Assembly: GCA_035653295.1 (NCBI GenBank)
Contig: DASRCB010000088.1
Coordinates: forward strand, 1 to 29,008
Direction of reading: 5' to 3'
DNA length: 29,008 nt
Source: DASRCB01 sp035653295
GTDB taxonomy: Bacteria; Acidobacteriota; Terriglobia; Bryobacterales; Bryobacteraceae
Shown here in pieces: positions 7,815 through 16,507 of the stretch. Position numbers and translations under genes: made by a program. Positions within the stretch are counted from its first letter, which is position 1. Each line of letters begins with the position of its first letter. Under the pieces are notes generated by a model. That model saw nothing but the letters and a program-made list of their open reading frames with translations, did no database searches and was not told where the DNA came from.

Positions 7815-9021
7815 GGGCGCGCGCCCGCTGTTTTGCATCCTCCTGTTCGCAGCCGCGGGCGCGGAGCCGCTGCGCGCGGTCGGACCGCAGGCGATCATCT
7901 GGACCGCGCCGGCCATCCTGTTCGCCTCGATGGTCATCGCCTGGGGCGCGGAGTCGGCGCAGTTCTTCATTGCCCAGGGTTTCGCGCTGGCCATCCTCGC
8001 GTGGCTGCAAACGCTGCCCGAGTTCGCCGTCGAAGCGGTGTTCGCATGGCGGCGGCAGACGCCCTATCTGATGGCCAACCTTACCGGCGCGCTGCGCATG
8101 CTCACCGGCCTCGGCTGGCCCATGATCTATTTCGCCGCCGCCTTCGTGTACCGCCGCCGAAATGGCCGGCCGATGCGGCAGATCGTGCTGGAATCGCAGC
8201 ACAGCATCAATGTTGTCGCCCTGCTCGTCCCGCTGCTGTACATGTTTTACGTGTACTGGAGCGGCACTCTGACCCTGCTGGATGCGGGTATCCTGACCGC
8301 CATTTACGCGGTGTACCTGCTGCTGATGGGCCGAATGCCGCCGCAGTCGGAAGAGGGCATGGACGATCTGGAGCTGATCCCGCGAACCATCGTCAAGTCG
8401 CCCCGGCCGCGGCGAATCGCCCTCATCACGCTTTGTTTCGCGATCGGGGGCGTACTCATCTACTTCACGGCGGAGCCGTTCGCGTCCAGCCTTATGGCGC
8501 TTGGCGTAATGCTGGGCGTCCCAGCTTTCGTTTTTGTGCAGTGGGTGGCTCCTATTGTGTCGGAATTTCCGGAGCTGCTGTCCACCTTTTATTTCGCGCG
8601 AACGGTGACCGGGGCGCCGATGGCGCTGATGAACATGGTTTCCAGCAACATTAATCAGTGGACGCTGCTGATTGCCGTGCTGCCGGTCGTGTTTTCGATG
8701 AGCATGGGCGCTCCCACGGCCATCGTGCTGGACCCGCAGCAAAAAGAGGAACTGCTGCTCACCATTGCGCAGGCGCTGGTTGGTATGCTCTTCCTGATCA
8801 ACATGGAGCTGGCGTGGTGGGAGGCGCTGGTGCTGTTCGTGCTCTGGCTGGTGCAGCTGGTCTTTTCGATCGGCGGCCACGTGCACACCTGGATCACCGT
8901 CGCGTATTTCGCCTGGGCGGCGGCGGAAATCGTGCGGCTGCTGACGGGTAACCGATCGGTCGCGGCTTTCGTCGAATTCAGCCGGACATGGCGGGAGCAC
9001 GTGATGAGACGGACCGGATGA
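7792..9021 (+). CDS. CaCA-superfamily-like cation exchanger membrane protein
   Basis: This 409-residue protein has about ten hydrophobic segments. Two regions resemble the alpha-repeats of Na+/Ca2+ exchangers. The first is LPEFAVEAVFAWRR near residue 76, followed by NLTGALRMLTGLGWP. The second is SEFPELLSTFYFAR near 257, followed by NMVSSNINQW near 282. In the family such repeats carry a (S)LPE motif and a later GS-N segment that line the cation path. The first copy here has lost much of the Ser/Asn pattern while the second keeps SSN. A calcium/cation antiporter is the best guess, but the ion and activity are not shown. An Asp/Glu-rich cytoplasmic loop (EEGMDDLELIPR) separates the halves near 190-200. 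It overlaps nadB by 23 bases and the next kinase gene by four (ATGA), so the three are likely one transcript. Confidence 0.7.
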   Translation: MADTGWNRGARPLFCILLFAAAGAEPLRAVGPQAIIWTAPAILFASMVIAWGAESAQFFIAQGFALAILAWLQTLPEFAVEAVFAWRRQTPYLMANLTGALRMLTGLGWPMIYFAAAFVYRRRNGRPMRQIVLESQHSINVVALLVPLLYMFYVYWSGTLTLLDAGILTAIYAVYLLLMGRMPPQSEEGMDDLELIPRTIVKSPRPRRIALITLCFAIGGVLIYFTAEPFASSLMALGVMLGVPAFVFVQWVAPIVSEFPELLSTFYFARTVTGAPMALMNMVSSNINQWTLLIAVLPVVFSMSMGAPTAIVLDPQQKEELLLTIAQALVGMLFLINMELAWWEALVLFVLWLVQLVFSIGGHVHTWITVAYFAWAAAEIVRLLTGNRSVAAFVEFSRTWREHVMRRTG

Positions 9022-9929
9022 GCGGCATTGTCATCCGAATTTCGGATGAGAATCTGCGGACCGAGCTTACCGCCGCTCTGGCGGACGATGCCGCGGGATG
9101 CAATCTGACCATCGCCGAAGACGAAACCGGCGCGATTCACCTCTCCGCCGGTGACGATGCGCGGGAGCTCGTGCTGCCGCGAGGCGCCCCCGTGACGGCA
9201 ACGGCGCTGGCGCTGCTGCGGGCCGCGCGAGCAGAGCGCGCGCTGCGCCGCTCTCACGATGATCTGCGCCAACTCGCCTGGGCGGCGGGGCACGACCTGG
9301 CCGAGCCGCTGCGCCTGATTATTTCCTACAACCAGCTGCTGGAGCGCCGCTACAAACAGCAACTCGATGCGGAGGCGATCGGTTTCCTCAATCAGACCGT
9401 TGCCGCGGCGCAACGCATGCGCGCGCTGCTCACCGATCTGCTCACATACTCGCAGGCCATCTCCGACGCGGCGCCGTCGACGGGCCCTGTTTCCATGGAA
9501 GCGATCTTCTGGGCTGCGACGATGGGGCTGCACGACGCCATTGCGGCAGCCGGAGCGCGGGTCACGCACGATCCGCTGCCCACGGTTCGCGGAAACGAGA
9601 CGCGGCTCACGCAGGTGCTGCAGGCGCTGCTTTCCAACGCGGTGCGCTTTACCGAGGAAGGCCGCACGCCGGAGGTTCACGTGACGGCGCGCGACGAGGG
9701 AGAGCAGTGGCAATTCGCAATCGCGGACAACGGGCAAGGGATCGAGGCCAGGTATTTCGAGCGGATTTTCGAACCGTTTCGCCGGCTGCACGGGCGCGAG
9801 ATGCCGGGGTCGGGGCTCGGCCTTGCCCTCGCCCGAGCCATCGTGGAAGCACACGGCGGACGCATTTGGGTGGAATCGGAGCCGGGTACGGGCTCTACCT
9901 TCTTCTTCACGGTTCCCAAGCACGACTGA
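9018..9929 (+). CDS. Soluble sensor histidine kinase with short unassigned N-terminus
   Basis: This is a 303-residue kinase with no membrane segment. The phosphoacceptor box GHDLAEPLRLI places His92 in the HisKA helix. The ATP-binding half has the N-box LLSNAVRF near 205, DNGQGIE near 237, the F-box FERIFEPFRRL, and GSGLGLALARAIVEAHGG near 265. The first 75 or so residues (IVIRISDENLRTEL...) are not a domain I recognise. Their layout resembles a receiver reduced to its edges, ending in a helix that leads into the HisKA coiled coil. The ATG at 9018 overlaps the TGA of the exchanger gene; a GTG/ATG further upstream would extend into that gene. No partner response regulator is adjacent. The histidine kinase call is certain; the signal is unknown. 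Confidence 0.92.
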   Translation: MSGIVIRISDENLRTELTAALADDAAGCNLTIAEDETGAIHLSAGDDARELVLPRGAPVTATALALLRAARAERALRRSHDDLRQLAWAAGHDLAEPLRLIISYNQLLERRYKQQLDAEAIGFLNQTVAAAQRMRALLTDLLTYSQAISDAAPSTGPVSMEAIFWAATMGLHDAIAAAGARVTHDPLPTVRGNETRLTQVLQALLSNAVRFTEEGRTPEVHVTARDEGEQWQFAIADNGQGIEARYFERIFEPFRRLHGREMPGSGLGLALARAIVEAHGGRIWVESEPGTGSTFFFTVPKHD

Positions 9930-10037
9930 CCGCGAGGCCGGGCCGCGCCAGCTATTTTCATCGGCCGCGATTTCCGGTGAGGGATTTGAACGGGCATTTG
10001 TCGCTCTCTGGTCAGGGGCGGAAAGAGATCCGGCTCC

Positions 10038-10045
10038 AAGAGGAG
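10038..10045 (+). promoter_or_regulatory. Strong Shine-Dalgarno of the HAF-repeat gene
   Basis: AAGAGGAG lies seven bases before the ATG at 10053 and fixes that start. The 123-base gap after the kinase gene shows no clear promoter hexamers. Confidence 0.75.
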
Positions 10046-10052
10046 ATTCAGA

Positions 10053-11102
10053 ATGCCAAGTCAATTCAGTTTCCAGGCCGGCAGCCGCGCTGCCGCCATC
10101 GCTCTAATCGCAGGACTCGCCGCGTCATCGACGCCCGCCGCCGTGATTGGAACGCCGCAGACCGTGAACGGCTTTACGTTCATCAACTTCGATCCGGCGC
10201 TTCCCGCGGGTTCGGTTGGGTCTAACGTGAACGGAATCAGTAACAGCGGCCACGTGGTTGGAACCACGGTGGACGCCAACAATGAATCCACGTTTTTGAA
10301 CTTCACGGGCACCCCGGCGCTCACTATTCCCTTGAGCACCAGAACCGGGGCAACGGCTTTCGGCATCAATCGCGCCGGACAGGTGGTCGGCACCCAGAAT
10401 GGAGCCGCGTTTATCCTGCGCGGCAACCGCGGACCGCAATCTCTGGATGCTCCCGCGAGCGCAACCAACGCATTCGGCATCAACGACTTCGGGAATATCG
10501 TCGGTCAGTTTACGAGCGGTAACGCCACTCCGGGCTTCATCGTGGAAAGCGCAAGAAGCCGGAATTTCATCACCATCAACGCGCCTTCAGGGCCCAACAT
10601 CGTGAATGCCCAGGGAATCAACAACTTCGGCCTTGTTCTTGGGTTTTACCAGGGAACGGATGGCCAGGCGCACGGTTTTATGGCGAACGCAGCGGACGCG
10701 CATAATGGCGTTCTCACCGGGACGCCAGTTGCGGACCCAGTGATTCCGGTCGTAAACGGTGAGCCGGGAGCGACCTTCGTTTTCTCGCAGCTGCTGGGCG
10801 TGAACGACCGGGGCATTGCAGTCGGCTATTACGGAGACTCCACCAACAGCCAGCACGGATTCATCTACGACACGAACACAGGCACGTACACTTTCCTCGA
10901 CGACCCCGCTGAGGCGTTCAACAACGGTGTCGAGGTGACGCAGATCACGGGCATCGCGGACTCGGGCGAGATCGCCGGATTCTACACCGACGCGAACGGC
11001 GCCGCACACAGCTTTATCGCCTGCCCGACGTATGCGTTTTGCCCTGACTTCCCCAACGACCTTCCCAATCAGGATCCGGTTCAGGACAGAGAGCGGCGGT
11101 GA
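10053..11102 (+). CDS. Secreted HAF-repeat protein
   Basis: This 349-residue protein has an N-terminal signal peptide (about residues 1-30, ending near SSTPAAV). The rest consists of repeated units with the pattern G-[IV]-x-x-x-G-x-x-x-G. Six copies can be seen: GISNSGHVVG near residue 60, GINRAGQVVG near 104, GINDFGNIVG near 143, GINNFGLVLG near 188, GVNDRGIAVG near 249 and GIADSGEIAG near 300. Most are followed by an aromatic/Gly turn and later HGF, HSF or AFI. This is the HAF extracellular repeat seen in proteins of acidobacteria and some proteobacteria; its function is not established, and a beta-propeller-like fold is plausible. No membrane anchor or PEP-CTERM sorting tail is seen at the C-terminus, which ends in a Pro/Asp/Arg-rich tail with two nearby Cys. 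It probably lies outside the cytoplasm. Confidence 0.85.
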   Translation: MPSQFSFQAGSRAAAIALIAGLAASSTPAAVIGTPQTVNGFTFINFDPALPAGSVGSNVNGISNSGHVVGTTVDANNESTFLNFTGTPALTIPLSTRTGATAFGINRAGQVVGTQNGAAFILRGNRGPQSLDAPASATNAFGINDFGNIVGQFTSGNATPGFIVESARSRNFITINAPSGPNIVNAQGINNFGLVLGFYQGTDGQAHGFMANAADAHNGVLTGTPVADPVIPVVNGEPGATFVFSQLLGVNDRGIAVGYYGDSTNSQHGFIYDTNTGTYTFLDDPAEAFNNGVEVTQITGIADSGEIAGFYTDANGAAHSFIACPTYAFCPDFPNDLPNQDPVQDRERR

Positions 11103-11117
11103 GACGGAGCGCTGCAG

Positions 11118-11144
11118 GAACGGCCGGCCGAGGTCCGGCCGTTC
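11118..11144 (+). terminator. Hairpin after the HAF-repeat gene, probable terminator
   Basis: GAACGGCCGG at 11118-11127 and CCGGCCGTTC at 11135-11144 form a perfect ten-pair GC-rich stem with a seven-base loop, 15 bases after the stop codon. There is no real T-run after it, so an intrinsic terminator is likely but not certain; it may act as an RNA 3' end stabiliser. Confidence 0.6.
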
Positions 11145-11209
11145 ACGCTTCCACATAACAGCTGATCCGGTGGCCGGATTCTCTTCGCGTATCCCGGTGG
11201 AGGCGAGGC

Positions 11210-12166
11210 ATGTGGAAGAAGGTTGTCGGATATGGGCTGCTGAGTGTAGTCGTTCTGGCCGGGGCCGTCCTCGGCTGGGCGTGGCTGAGGAAACCGGCCC
11301 AGCGGCCGGGGCCGAAGATTCGTGTTGTGGCGACGCCGGAGCGCCTGGCGCGCGGGCGTAAGGTCTGGCTTATGGCCGATTGCGACGTCTGCCATTCGCG
11401 GCACGATCTGAAAAATTTTGCGGTCCTGGAGACCGGACTGGGTCAGGGCAACCAGGTTCCTGACAAGGCGATGGGGGAAATCGACATCCCGAACATCACG
11501 CCCGATGTGGAGACCGGCATCGGCACGTGGACGGACGGGGAGAAGATGCGCGCGATCCGCGAAGGCGTGGACAAGGATGGCAACGCGCTGTTCCCGATGA
11601 TGCCCTACGAAAATTTCCGGCACATGAGCGACGAGGATGCGACGGCGCTGGTGGCCTATCTGGACTCTCTCCCGCCGGTGCGGCACTCTGTTCCGAAGAT
11701 GAAGGTTCCCTTTTTCCTGAGCCTGCTGCTGAAGGGTGCGCCCAAGCCACTGGACCGGCCGGTGCCGCCACCGGATATATCCAACCGGCACGCGCGCGGC
11801 GTCTACCTGACCACCGTCGCAGGCTGCGAAGAGTGCCATACGCAATCAAAGGGCGGGGGTCTGGATTTAAGCAAGCACTTCGCCGGGGGCGTGAAGTTCG
11901 ACGTGTTTGGGAAGGTGGTTTACAGCGCGAACATCACGCCGGATGCGGACACCGGGATCGGCACATGGTCGCTGCCCTACTTCAGGCAGCGGTTTCGGAC
12001 GTACAGGAACTCCTGGCCGGAGCGGTTCACGCTGATGCCCTGGCACAATTTCGCGCAGCTCAGCGACGAGGATATCGAATCAATCTACTACTTCCTGAAC
12101 GAGCAGAAGCCGGTGGCCAACAAAGTCAACCCGTTCCGAGAGCAGCAAGTGGCGGAGCTGCGGTAG
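11210..12166 (+). CDS. Membrane-anchored dihaem cytochrome c
   Basis: This 318-residue protein has an N-terminal anchor (about residues 5-25) and an otherwise periplasmic body with two c-type haem sites. CDVCH is at residues 58-62 and CEECH at 206-210. Each site is followed by the same layout: NITPD..TGIGTW, then a MPxxNF segment (MMPYENFRHMSDED and LMPWHNFAQLSDED) whose Met is the likely sixth haem-iron ligand. The protein is thus an internal duplication of one cytochrome module. Such proteins pass electrons to terminal oxidases or dehydrogenases of the respiratory chain; the partner is unknown here. The start is supported by GGAGGCGAGGC just before ATG 11210. It converges on the RND pump gene with a six-base gap and no obvious terminator between them. 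Confidence 0.93.
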   Translation: MWKKVVGYGLLSVVVLAGAVLGWAWLRKPAQRPGPKIRVVATPERLARGRKVWLMADCDVCHSRHDLKNFAVLETGLGQGNQVPDKAMGEIDIPNITPDVETGIGTWTDGEKMRAIREGVDKDGNALFPMMPYENFRHMSDEDATALVAYLDSLPPVRHSVPKMKVPFFLSLLLKGAPKPLDRPVPPPDISNRHARGVYLTTVAGCEECHTQSKGGGLDLSKHFAGGVKFDVFGKVVYSANITPDADTGIGTWSLPYFRQRFRTYRNSWPERFTLMPWHNFAQLSDEDIESIYYFLNEQKPVANKVNPFREQQVAELR

Positions 12167-12172
12167 CAGACA

Positions 12173-15100
12173 TCAGACCTGGACGACGGCTTCGCGCTCG
12201 GGTGTCACCACGGTCTGTTTGCTGCGGCGCACCCAGCCCTGCAGGCGCTCCATGTAGAGATAGATCACCGGGGTGATGTACAGGGTCAGGAACTGCGAGA
12301 CCACGAGGCCGCCGACCACCGCCAGGCCCAGCGGCTGGCGCGCGTCGGCGCCTTCGCCGTATCCGAGCGCGATGGGCAGCGTGCCAAACAGCGCCGCGAC
12401 CGTAGTCATCATGATCGGCCGGAAACGGAGCAGGCAACCGCGGTAGATCGCATCGTGCGGCGAGCGGCCTTCTTTCTGCGCGCCGATAGCGAAGTCGATC
12501 ATCATGATCGCGTTCTTCTTGACCACGCCGAAGAGCATGATCAGTCCCACGAAGGCGTACAGGTCGAGCTGCTTGTGAAACAGCAGCAGCGTCAGGAGGG
12601 CGCCAAAAACCGCCGAAGGCAGGCCGGACAGAATCGTGATGGGGTGAATGAAGCTCTCGTACAGAATGCCCAGCACGATATAGATCACGAAGATGGCGAT
12701 GAACAGCAGCACCGTCAGGTTGCGGAACGACTGCTGGAATTCCTTTACCGTTCCCTGGAAGGCGGTGGTAATCGAAGCCGGCATGCGCATTTGGCGGATG
12801 AGATTGTCCGCCTGATCAGCGGCCTGGCCGAGTGCGTACCCGGGCTTCAGGTTAAACGAAATGGTAGTGGCGGGAAGCTGGCCGAAGTGGTTGATGCTGA
12901 GCGGACCCACGGTGCGCTGCACGTGCACCACGGAATCGAGCGGCACCAACTGGCCCTGCGCTGAATGAATGTACAACTTCGCCAGTGCGTCGGGCGTGCG
13001 CTGGTACTGCGGCTGTACTTCCAAAATGACCTGATACTCGTTGGCCGGCTGATAAATCATGGAGACCTGGCGATTGCCGTAGGCCGTGTACAGGGCGTCC
13101 TGGATCTGCTGCGGCGTTACCCCGAGCGACTGGGCCCGATCGCGGTCGATGTCCACCATCAGCTGCGGGCTGCTGATTTGAAGGTCGCTGTTCAGGTCCA
13201 CGAATCCCGGCAGACCCCGCATCGCCATCAGCAGGCGGGGAGTCCACTGATAAAGGTCCTTCAGGTCCGTGCTCTGGAGCGTGAGCTGGTAGGCGCTGGT
13301 TGAGAATTGGCCGCTCACGGTGATAGGCGGCGGATTCTGCGGGAAGGAGAGAATGCCCGGCACCATGAACAGTTTGGGGCGCAGCTCGGCGATGGTCTCG
13401 TCCACCGACAGCTTGCGCTCCGATCGCGGCTTCAGCATGGCGAAGAATCCGCCCTGGTTGTCCGATGAGCCCTGATATCCGCCCATGAGAAACGCGCCGG
13501 TGTGGAGAATATTGGGATCCTGCTGCGCGATGCTGACCACCGCGTGCTCGTGCCGCGCCATGGAGTCGAAGGATATGTCCTGCCCGGCCATATTGAAGGC
13601 GAAGAAGAACCCGCTGTCCTGGCTGGGGATGAAGCCGGTCGGCATGATGCGGAACAGAAACACCGTACCGACCAGCAGCAGGATGGCCACCATCAGCGTG
13701 GAGAACTGGTGGCGGAGGACGAAGCTGAGCTGGCGGTCGTAAACGCGGGTCATCCAGTTGAAGCCGCCCTCGAGGGTGCGGTATGTCCGGCCGTGGCGCG
13801 CGTTATGGTCCATTCTTAGGAAGCGGCTGCCGAGCATGGGCGTGAATGTCAGCGACACGAAGCCGGAGATCAGGATGGCCAGAGCGATGGTCACGGAGAA
13901 CTCGTGCAGCAGCCGGCCCACAATGCCGGACATGAACAGCACGGGGATGAACACCGCCACCAGCGAAATGGTCATGGACAGAATGGTGAAGCCGATCTCC
14001 TTGGAGGCCAGCAGTGCGGCGCGCATCCTGGGCTCGCCCATCTCCATGTGGCGGACGATGTTTTCCAGCATGACGATGGCGTCGTCCACGACGAAGCCAA
14101 CAGACAGGGTCAGGGCCATCAGCGAGAGGTTGTTCAGGCTGTAGCCGAGGAGGTACATGGCCGCGAAAGTACCCAGAACCGACAGCGGCACCGCGGCGCC
14201 GGGAATCAAGGTGGCCGACAGGTTCCGCAGGAACAGGAAAATGACCATGACCACCAGGCAGATGGTCAGGACCAGAGTGAATTTCACGTCATCGATAGAC
14301 CGCTGGATCTGCTTCGAGGCGTCGAAGGCCATTTCCAGCTTGATCGCCGGCGGAATGGAGTGCTGCAGCTGCTGCAAAGTGTCACGAACACCGGCGGCGA
14401 CTTCGACGGTGTTGGTGCCCGGCTGCTTCTGAAGGGCCAGCATGATGCCGCGCTTGCCGTCATACCAGCTCGCGGTTTTGTTGTTCTCGACGTCGTCGAT
14501 GACGTTGCCCAGCTGCTCCAGCCGAACGGGCGTCCCGTTGCGATAGGACACGATCAGCGGCCGATACGCCGCGGCGTCGGAGAGCTGGCCGGTGGACATG
14601 ACCGTGAACGACTGCTTTTCGCCGTACAGCTTGCCGGTGGGCAGATTGGTGTTGCCGGCCGCGATCGCGCGCTGGACGTCGTCGATGCCGACCCCGTATG
14701 CCGCCAGCTTATCGGGATCCACCTGAACGCGAATCGCATACTTCGATCCGTACACCTGCACACGCGCCACGCCGCTGACCATGGAGAGGCGCTGGGCGAT
14801 CAGTGTCTCGGCGTAATCTTCTACCTTATAGAGCGGGATGGTCGACGAGGTCAGCGCCATGTACATGATGGGCTGCTCGGCGGGGTTCACCTTGGAGTAG
14901 GAAGGCGGGCGCGGCATGGTGGGCGGCAGCGCGCCACCGGCGCGCGAGATCGCGGCCTGAATATCCTGGGCGGCGGCGTCGATTTTGCGGCTGAGGTCGA
15001 ACTGGACTGTGATCGCACTGGCGCCCTGCGAGTTGGTGGAGCTCATCTGCTTCACGCCGGCGATGGTGGCGAACTCGCGCTCGAGCGGCGTCGCGACCGA

Positions 15101-15283
15101 CGATGCCATGGTCTCCGGGCTCGCCCCCGGCAGCGCGGCGGCAACCTGGATGGTCGGGTAATCGACACTGGGCAGCGCGGCTACCGGCAGAGAGCGGTAT
15201 CCGATGACGCCGAACACCAGGATCGCCGAAGTGACGAGCGTCGTCATGATGGGACGCTCGATGAAGATGCGGGAAATTTCCAT
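12173..15283 (-). CDS. RND efflux transporter permease (HAE-1, MdtB/MdtC-like)
   Basis: This 1036-residue inner-membrane proton antiporter subunit exports drugs, bile salts or other amphiphiles through a tripartite complex. The N-terminus reads MEISRIFIERPIMTTLV, followed by the hallmark SLPVAALPSVDYPTIQVA and PGASPETM of MdtB/MdtC-type pumps. The proton-relay aspartates are in VVDDAIVMLENI at residues 400-401 of the fourth membrane helix, and the partner lysine is in VVKKNAIMM at 922-923. Length and the two large periplasmic loops match the family. It is preceded by its adaptor gene with 15 bases between, and a GGAG precedes the ATG at 15283. No outer-membrane channel or regulator gene is adjacent, so an OMF encoded elsewhere must complete the pump. 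The substrate cannot be told from sequence. Confidence 0.97.
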   Translation of the reverse strand: MEISRIFIERPIMTTLVTSAILVFGVIGYRSLPVAALPSVDYPTIQVAAALPGASPETMASSVATPLEREFATIAGVKQMSSTNSQGASAITVQFDLSRKIDAAAQDIQAAISRAGGALPPTMPRPPSYSKVNPAEQPIMYMALTSSTIPLYKVEDYAETLIAQRLSMVSGVARVQVYGSKYAIRVQVDPDKLAAYGVGIDDVQRAIAAGNTNLPTGKLYGEKQSFTVMSTGQLSDAAAYRPLIVSYRNGTPVRLEQLGNVIDDVENNKTASWYDGKRGIMLALQKQPGTNTVEVAAGVRDTLQQLQHSIPPAIKLEMAFDASKQIQRSIDDVKFTLVLTICLVVMVIFLFLRNLSATLIPGAAVPLSVLGTFAAMYLLGYSLNNLSLMALTLSVGFVVDDAIVMLENIVRHMEMGEPRMRAALLASKEIGFTILSMTISLVAVFIPVLFMSGIVGRLLHEFSVTIALAILISGFVSLTFTPMLGSRFLRMDHNARHGRTYRTLEGGFNWMTRVYDRQLSFVLRHQFSTLMVAILLLVGTVFLFRIMPTGFIPSQDSGFFFAFNMAGQDISFDSMARHEHAVVSIAQQDPNILHTGAFLMGGYQGSSDNQGGFFAMLKPRSERKLSVDETIAELRPKLFMVPGILSFPQNPPPITVSGQFSTSAYQLTLQSTDLKDLYQWTPRLLMAMRGLPGFVDLNSDLQISSPQLMVDIDRDRAQSLGVTPQQIQDALYTAYGNRQVSMIYQPANEYQVILEVQPQYQRTPDALAKLYIHSAQGQLVPLDSVVHVQRTVGPLSINHFGQLPATTISFNLKPGYALGQAADQADNLIRQMRMPASITTAFQGTVKEFQQSFRNLTVLLFIAIFVIYIVLGILYESFIHPITILSGLPSAVFGALLTLLLFHKQLDLYAFVGLIMLFGVVKKNAIMMIDFAIGAQKEGRSPHDAIYRGCLLRFRPIMMTTVAALFGTLPIALGYGEGADARQPLGLAVVGGLVVSQFLTLYITPVIYLYMERLQGWVRRSKQTVVTPEREAVVQV

Positions 15284-15298
15284 GGCCGGCTCCGGTTC

Positions 15299-16507
15299 CT
15301 ATGCGCCCGTCTGGAGTTTCGGCGGCGCCGGGACGGGGAAAATGTGGGCGCCGGGGAAGAGCAGCATCTGCCCGTCGGTTACTACGGTGTCGCCGGGATT
15401 CACGCCTTTGTCGATGACGATCTTGTGTTCGACAACGCGGCCGACCGAGACGATGCGCGGCTCCACGGTTTTGTCGGGCTTCACGACGTAGACATACTGT
15501 CCCTGCTGCCCGGCTTGTACGGCTTCGGAGGGAACGACGGTGGCATTCTGGCCGGAGTCGAGGGTAAGCACGACGTTGACGTATTGACCGGGCCAGAGCA
15601 TACGGTTGGCGTTATCCAGAGTCGCCTTGAGGTGAATTGTGCCGGTCTGGCTGTCGACGATGTTATCGAGCAGGCTAAGCGATCCGGTCGCCTTCGCATT
15701 GGCGTCCTCGCGGGCCGAGACCTGAACCGGGAGACGCCGGCCTCCGGCGCTGAACCGGCGAATGGTGTCGAGGTTCTCCTCCGGGACGTTGAAGCTCACG
15801 AACACCGGCGATATTTTGTTGATCGTGACCAGGGTCACGTCATTCACTTTGACGAGATTGCCGGCGTGCACCATGAGGTTCCCGGTCCGGCCGGAGATAG
15901 GCGCTCGAATCTCGCAGTAGGAGAGATTCAATTTCGCGTTATCGACGGCGGCCTTGTCGGCATTGAGGGCTGCCTGGGCGCTCTCAATGGCGGCCTGATC
16001 GGCGCGAACCGTATCCTGAGCCGTTTGCGCGGTGGTGCTGTACTGCTCGTGCTGCTGCTTAGAGACAATTCCTTCCTTCACCATGGCGTCGTAGCGCGCG
16101 GCGTCGGACTGTGCGAATTTTGCCTGGGCCTGATCGCGCTGTAGCGTGGCCTCCGCCTGCGCCAGCTGCGCCTGGTCTTTGGCAATCGCCGCTTCGGCCT
16201 GGCGAAGGGCTTCGCGGTACGGGCGCGGGTCGACTTCGAACAACAGGTCGCCCTCTTTCACGTCCTGGCCTTCGGTGAAGTGAACGCTCATGAGCTGGCC
16301 GGCGATCTGCGATTTGACGTCGACCTTGGAGGACGGCTCCACGGTTCCGACCACGCGGATGTCGAGCGGAACGGGCTGAACGGAAGCGGTGGCGATGGTG
16401 ACGGGCACCATCATCGCCGCGGGTCCGGCGGCCTGGGTCTTGCGGGACTGGCATCCGGCGAGGGCGATAGCCAGAAGGGAAATCAGAATTGATAGAGGGC
16501 GCTGCAC
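15299..16507 (-). CDS. RND periplasmic adaptor (membrane fusion) lipoprotein
   Basis: This 402-residue membrane-fusion protein bridges the permease to an outer-membrane channel. I chose the GTG at 16507 because GGAG lies nine bases before it and the product begins MQRPLSILISLL, an N-terminal hydrophobic segment ending in the lipobox LAGC (residues 16-19). A longer reading to an ATG at 16570 would put 21 polar residues in front of the signal. After the lipobox come the lipoyl/barrel-sandwich half (DIRVVGTVEPSSKVDVKSQ, then GQDVKEGDLLFEVDPRPY), a long Ala/Gln-rich coiled-coil hairpin (about residues 110-185), and the second half (CEIRAPISGRTGNLMV). The beta-barrel and membrane-proximal domains follow. 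It is the first gene of the operon; no regulator is adjacent. Confidence 0.95.
   Translation of the reverse strand: MQRPLSILISLLAIALAGCQSRKTQAAGPAAMMVPVTIATASVQPVPLDIRVVGTVEPSSKVDVKSQIAGQLMSVHFTEGQDVKEGDLLFEVDPRPYREALRQAEAAIAKDQAQLAQAEATLQRDQAQAKFAQSDAARYDAMVKEGIVSKQQHEQYSTTAQTAQDTVRADQAAIESAQAALNADKAAVDNAKLNLSYCEIRAPISGRTGNLMVHAGNLVKVNDVTLVTINKISPVFVSFNVPEENLDTIRRFSAGGRRLPVQVSAREDANAKATGSLSLLDNIVDSQTGTIHLKATLDNANRMLWPGQYVNVVLTLDSGQNATVVPSEAVQAGQQGQYVYVVKPDKTVEPRIVSVGRVVEHKIVIDKGVNPGDTVVTDGQMLLFPGAHIFPVPAPPKLQTGA

Noticed and set aside
7684..9000. A 438-residue open frame on the minus strand opposite the exchanger gene
   Set aside because: Its composition is Arg/Gln/His-rich and it has no domain; the plus-strand frame has clear membrane segments and exchanger motifs.
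13904..16144. A 746-residue open frame on the plus strand opposite the RND operon
   Set aside because: It is antisense to two well recognised genes, rich in His, Gln, Arg, Gly and Asp, and has no recognisable domain. This is typical of the antisense frames of GC-rich genes.
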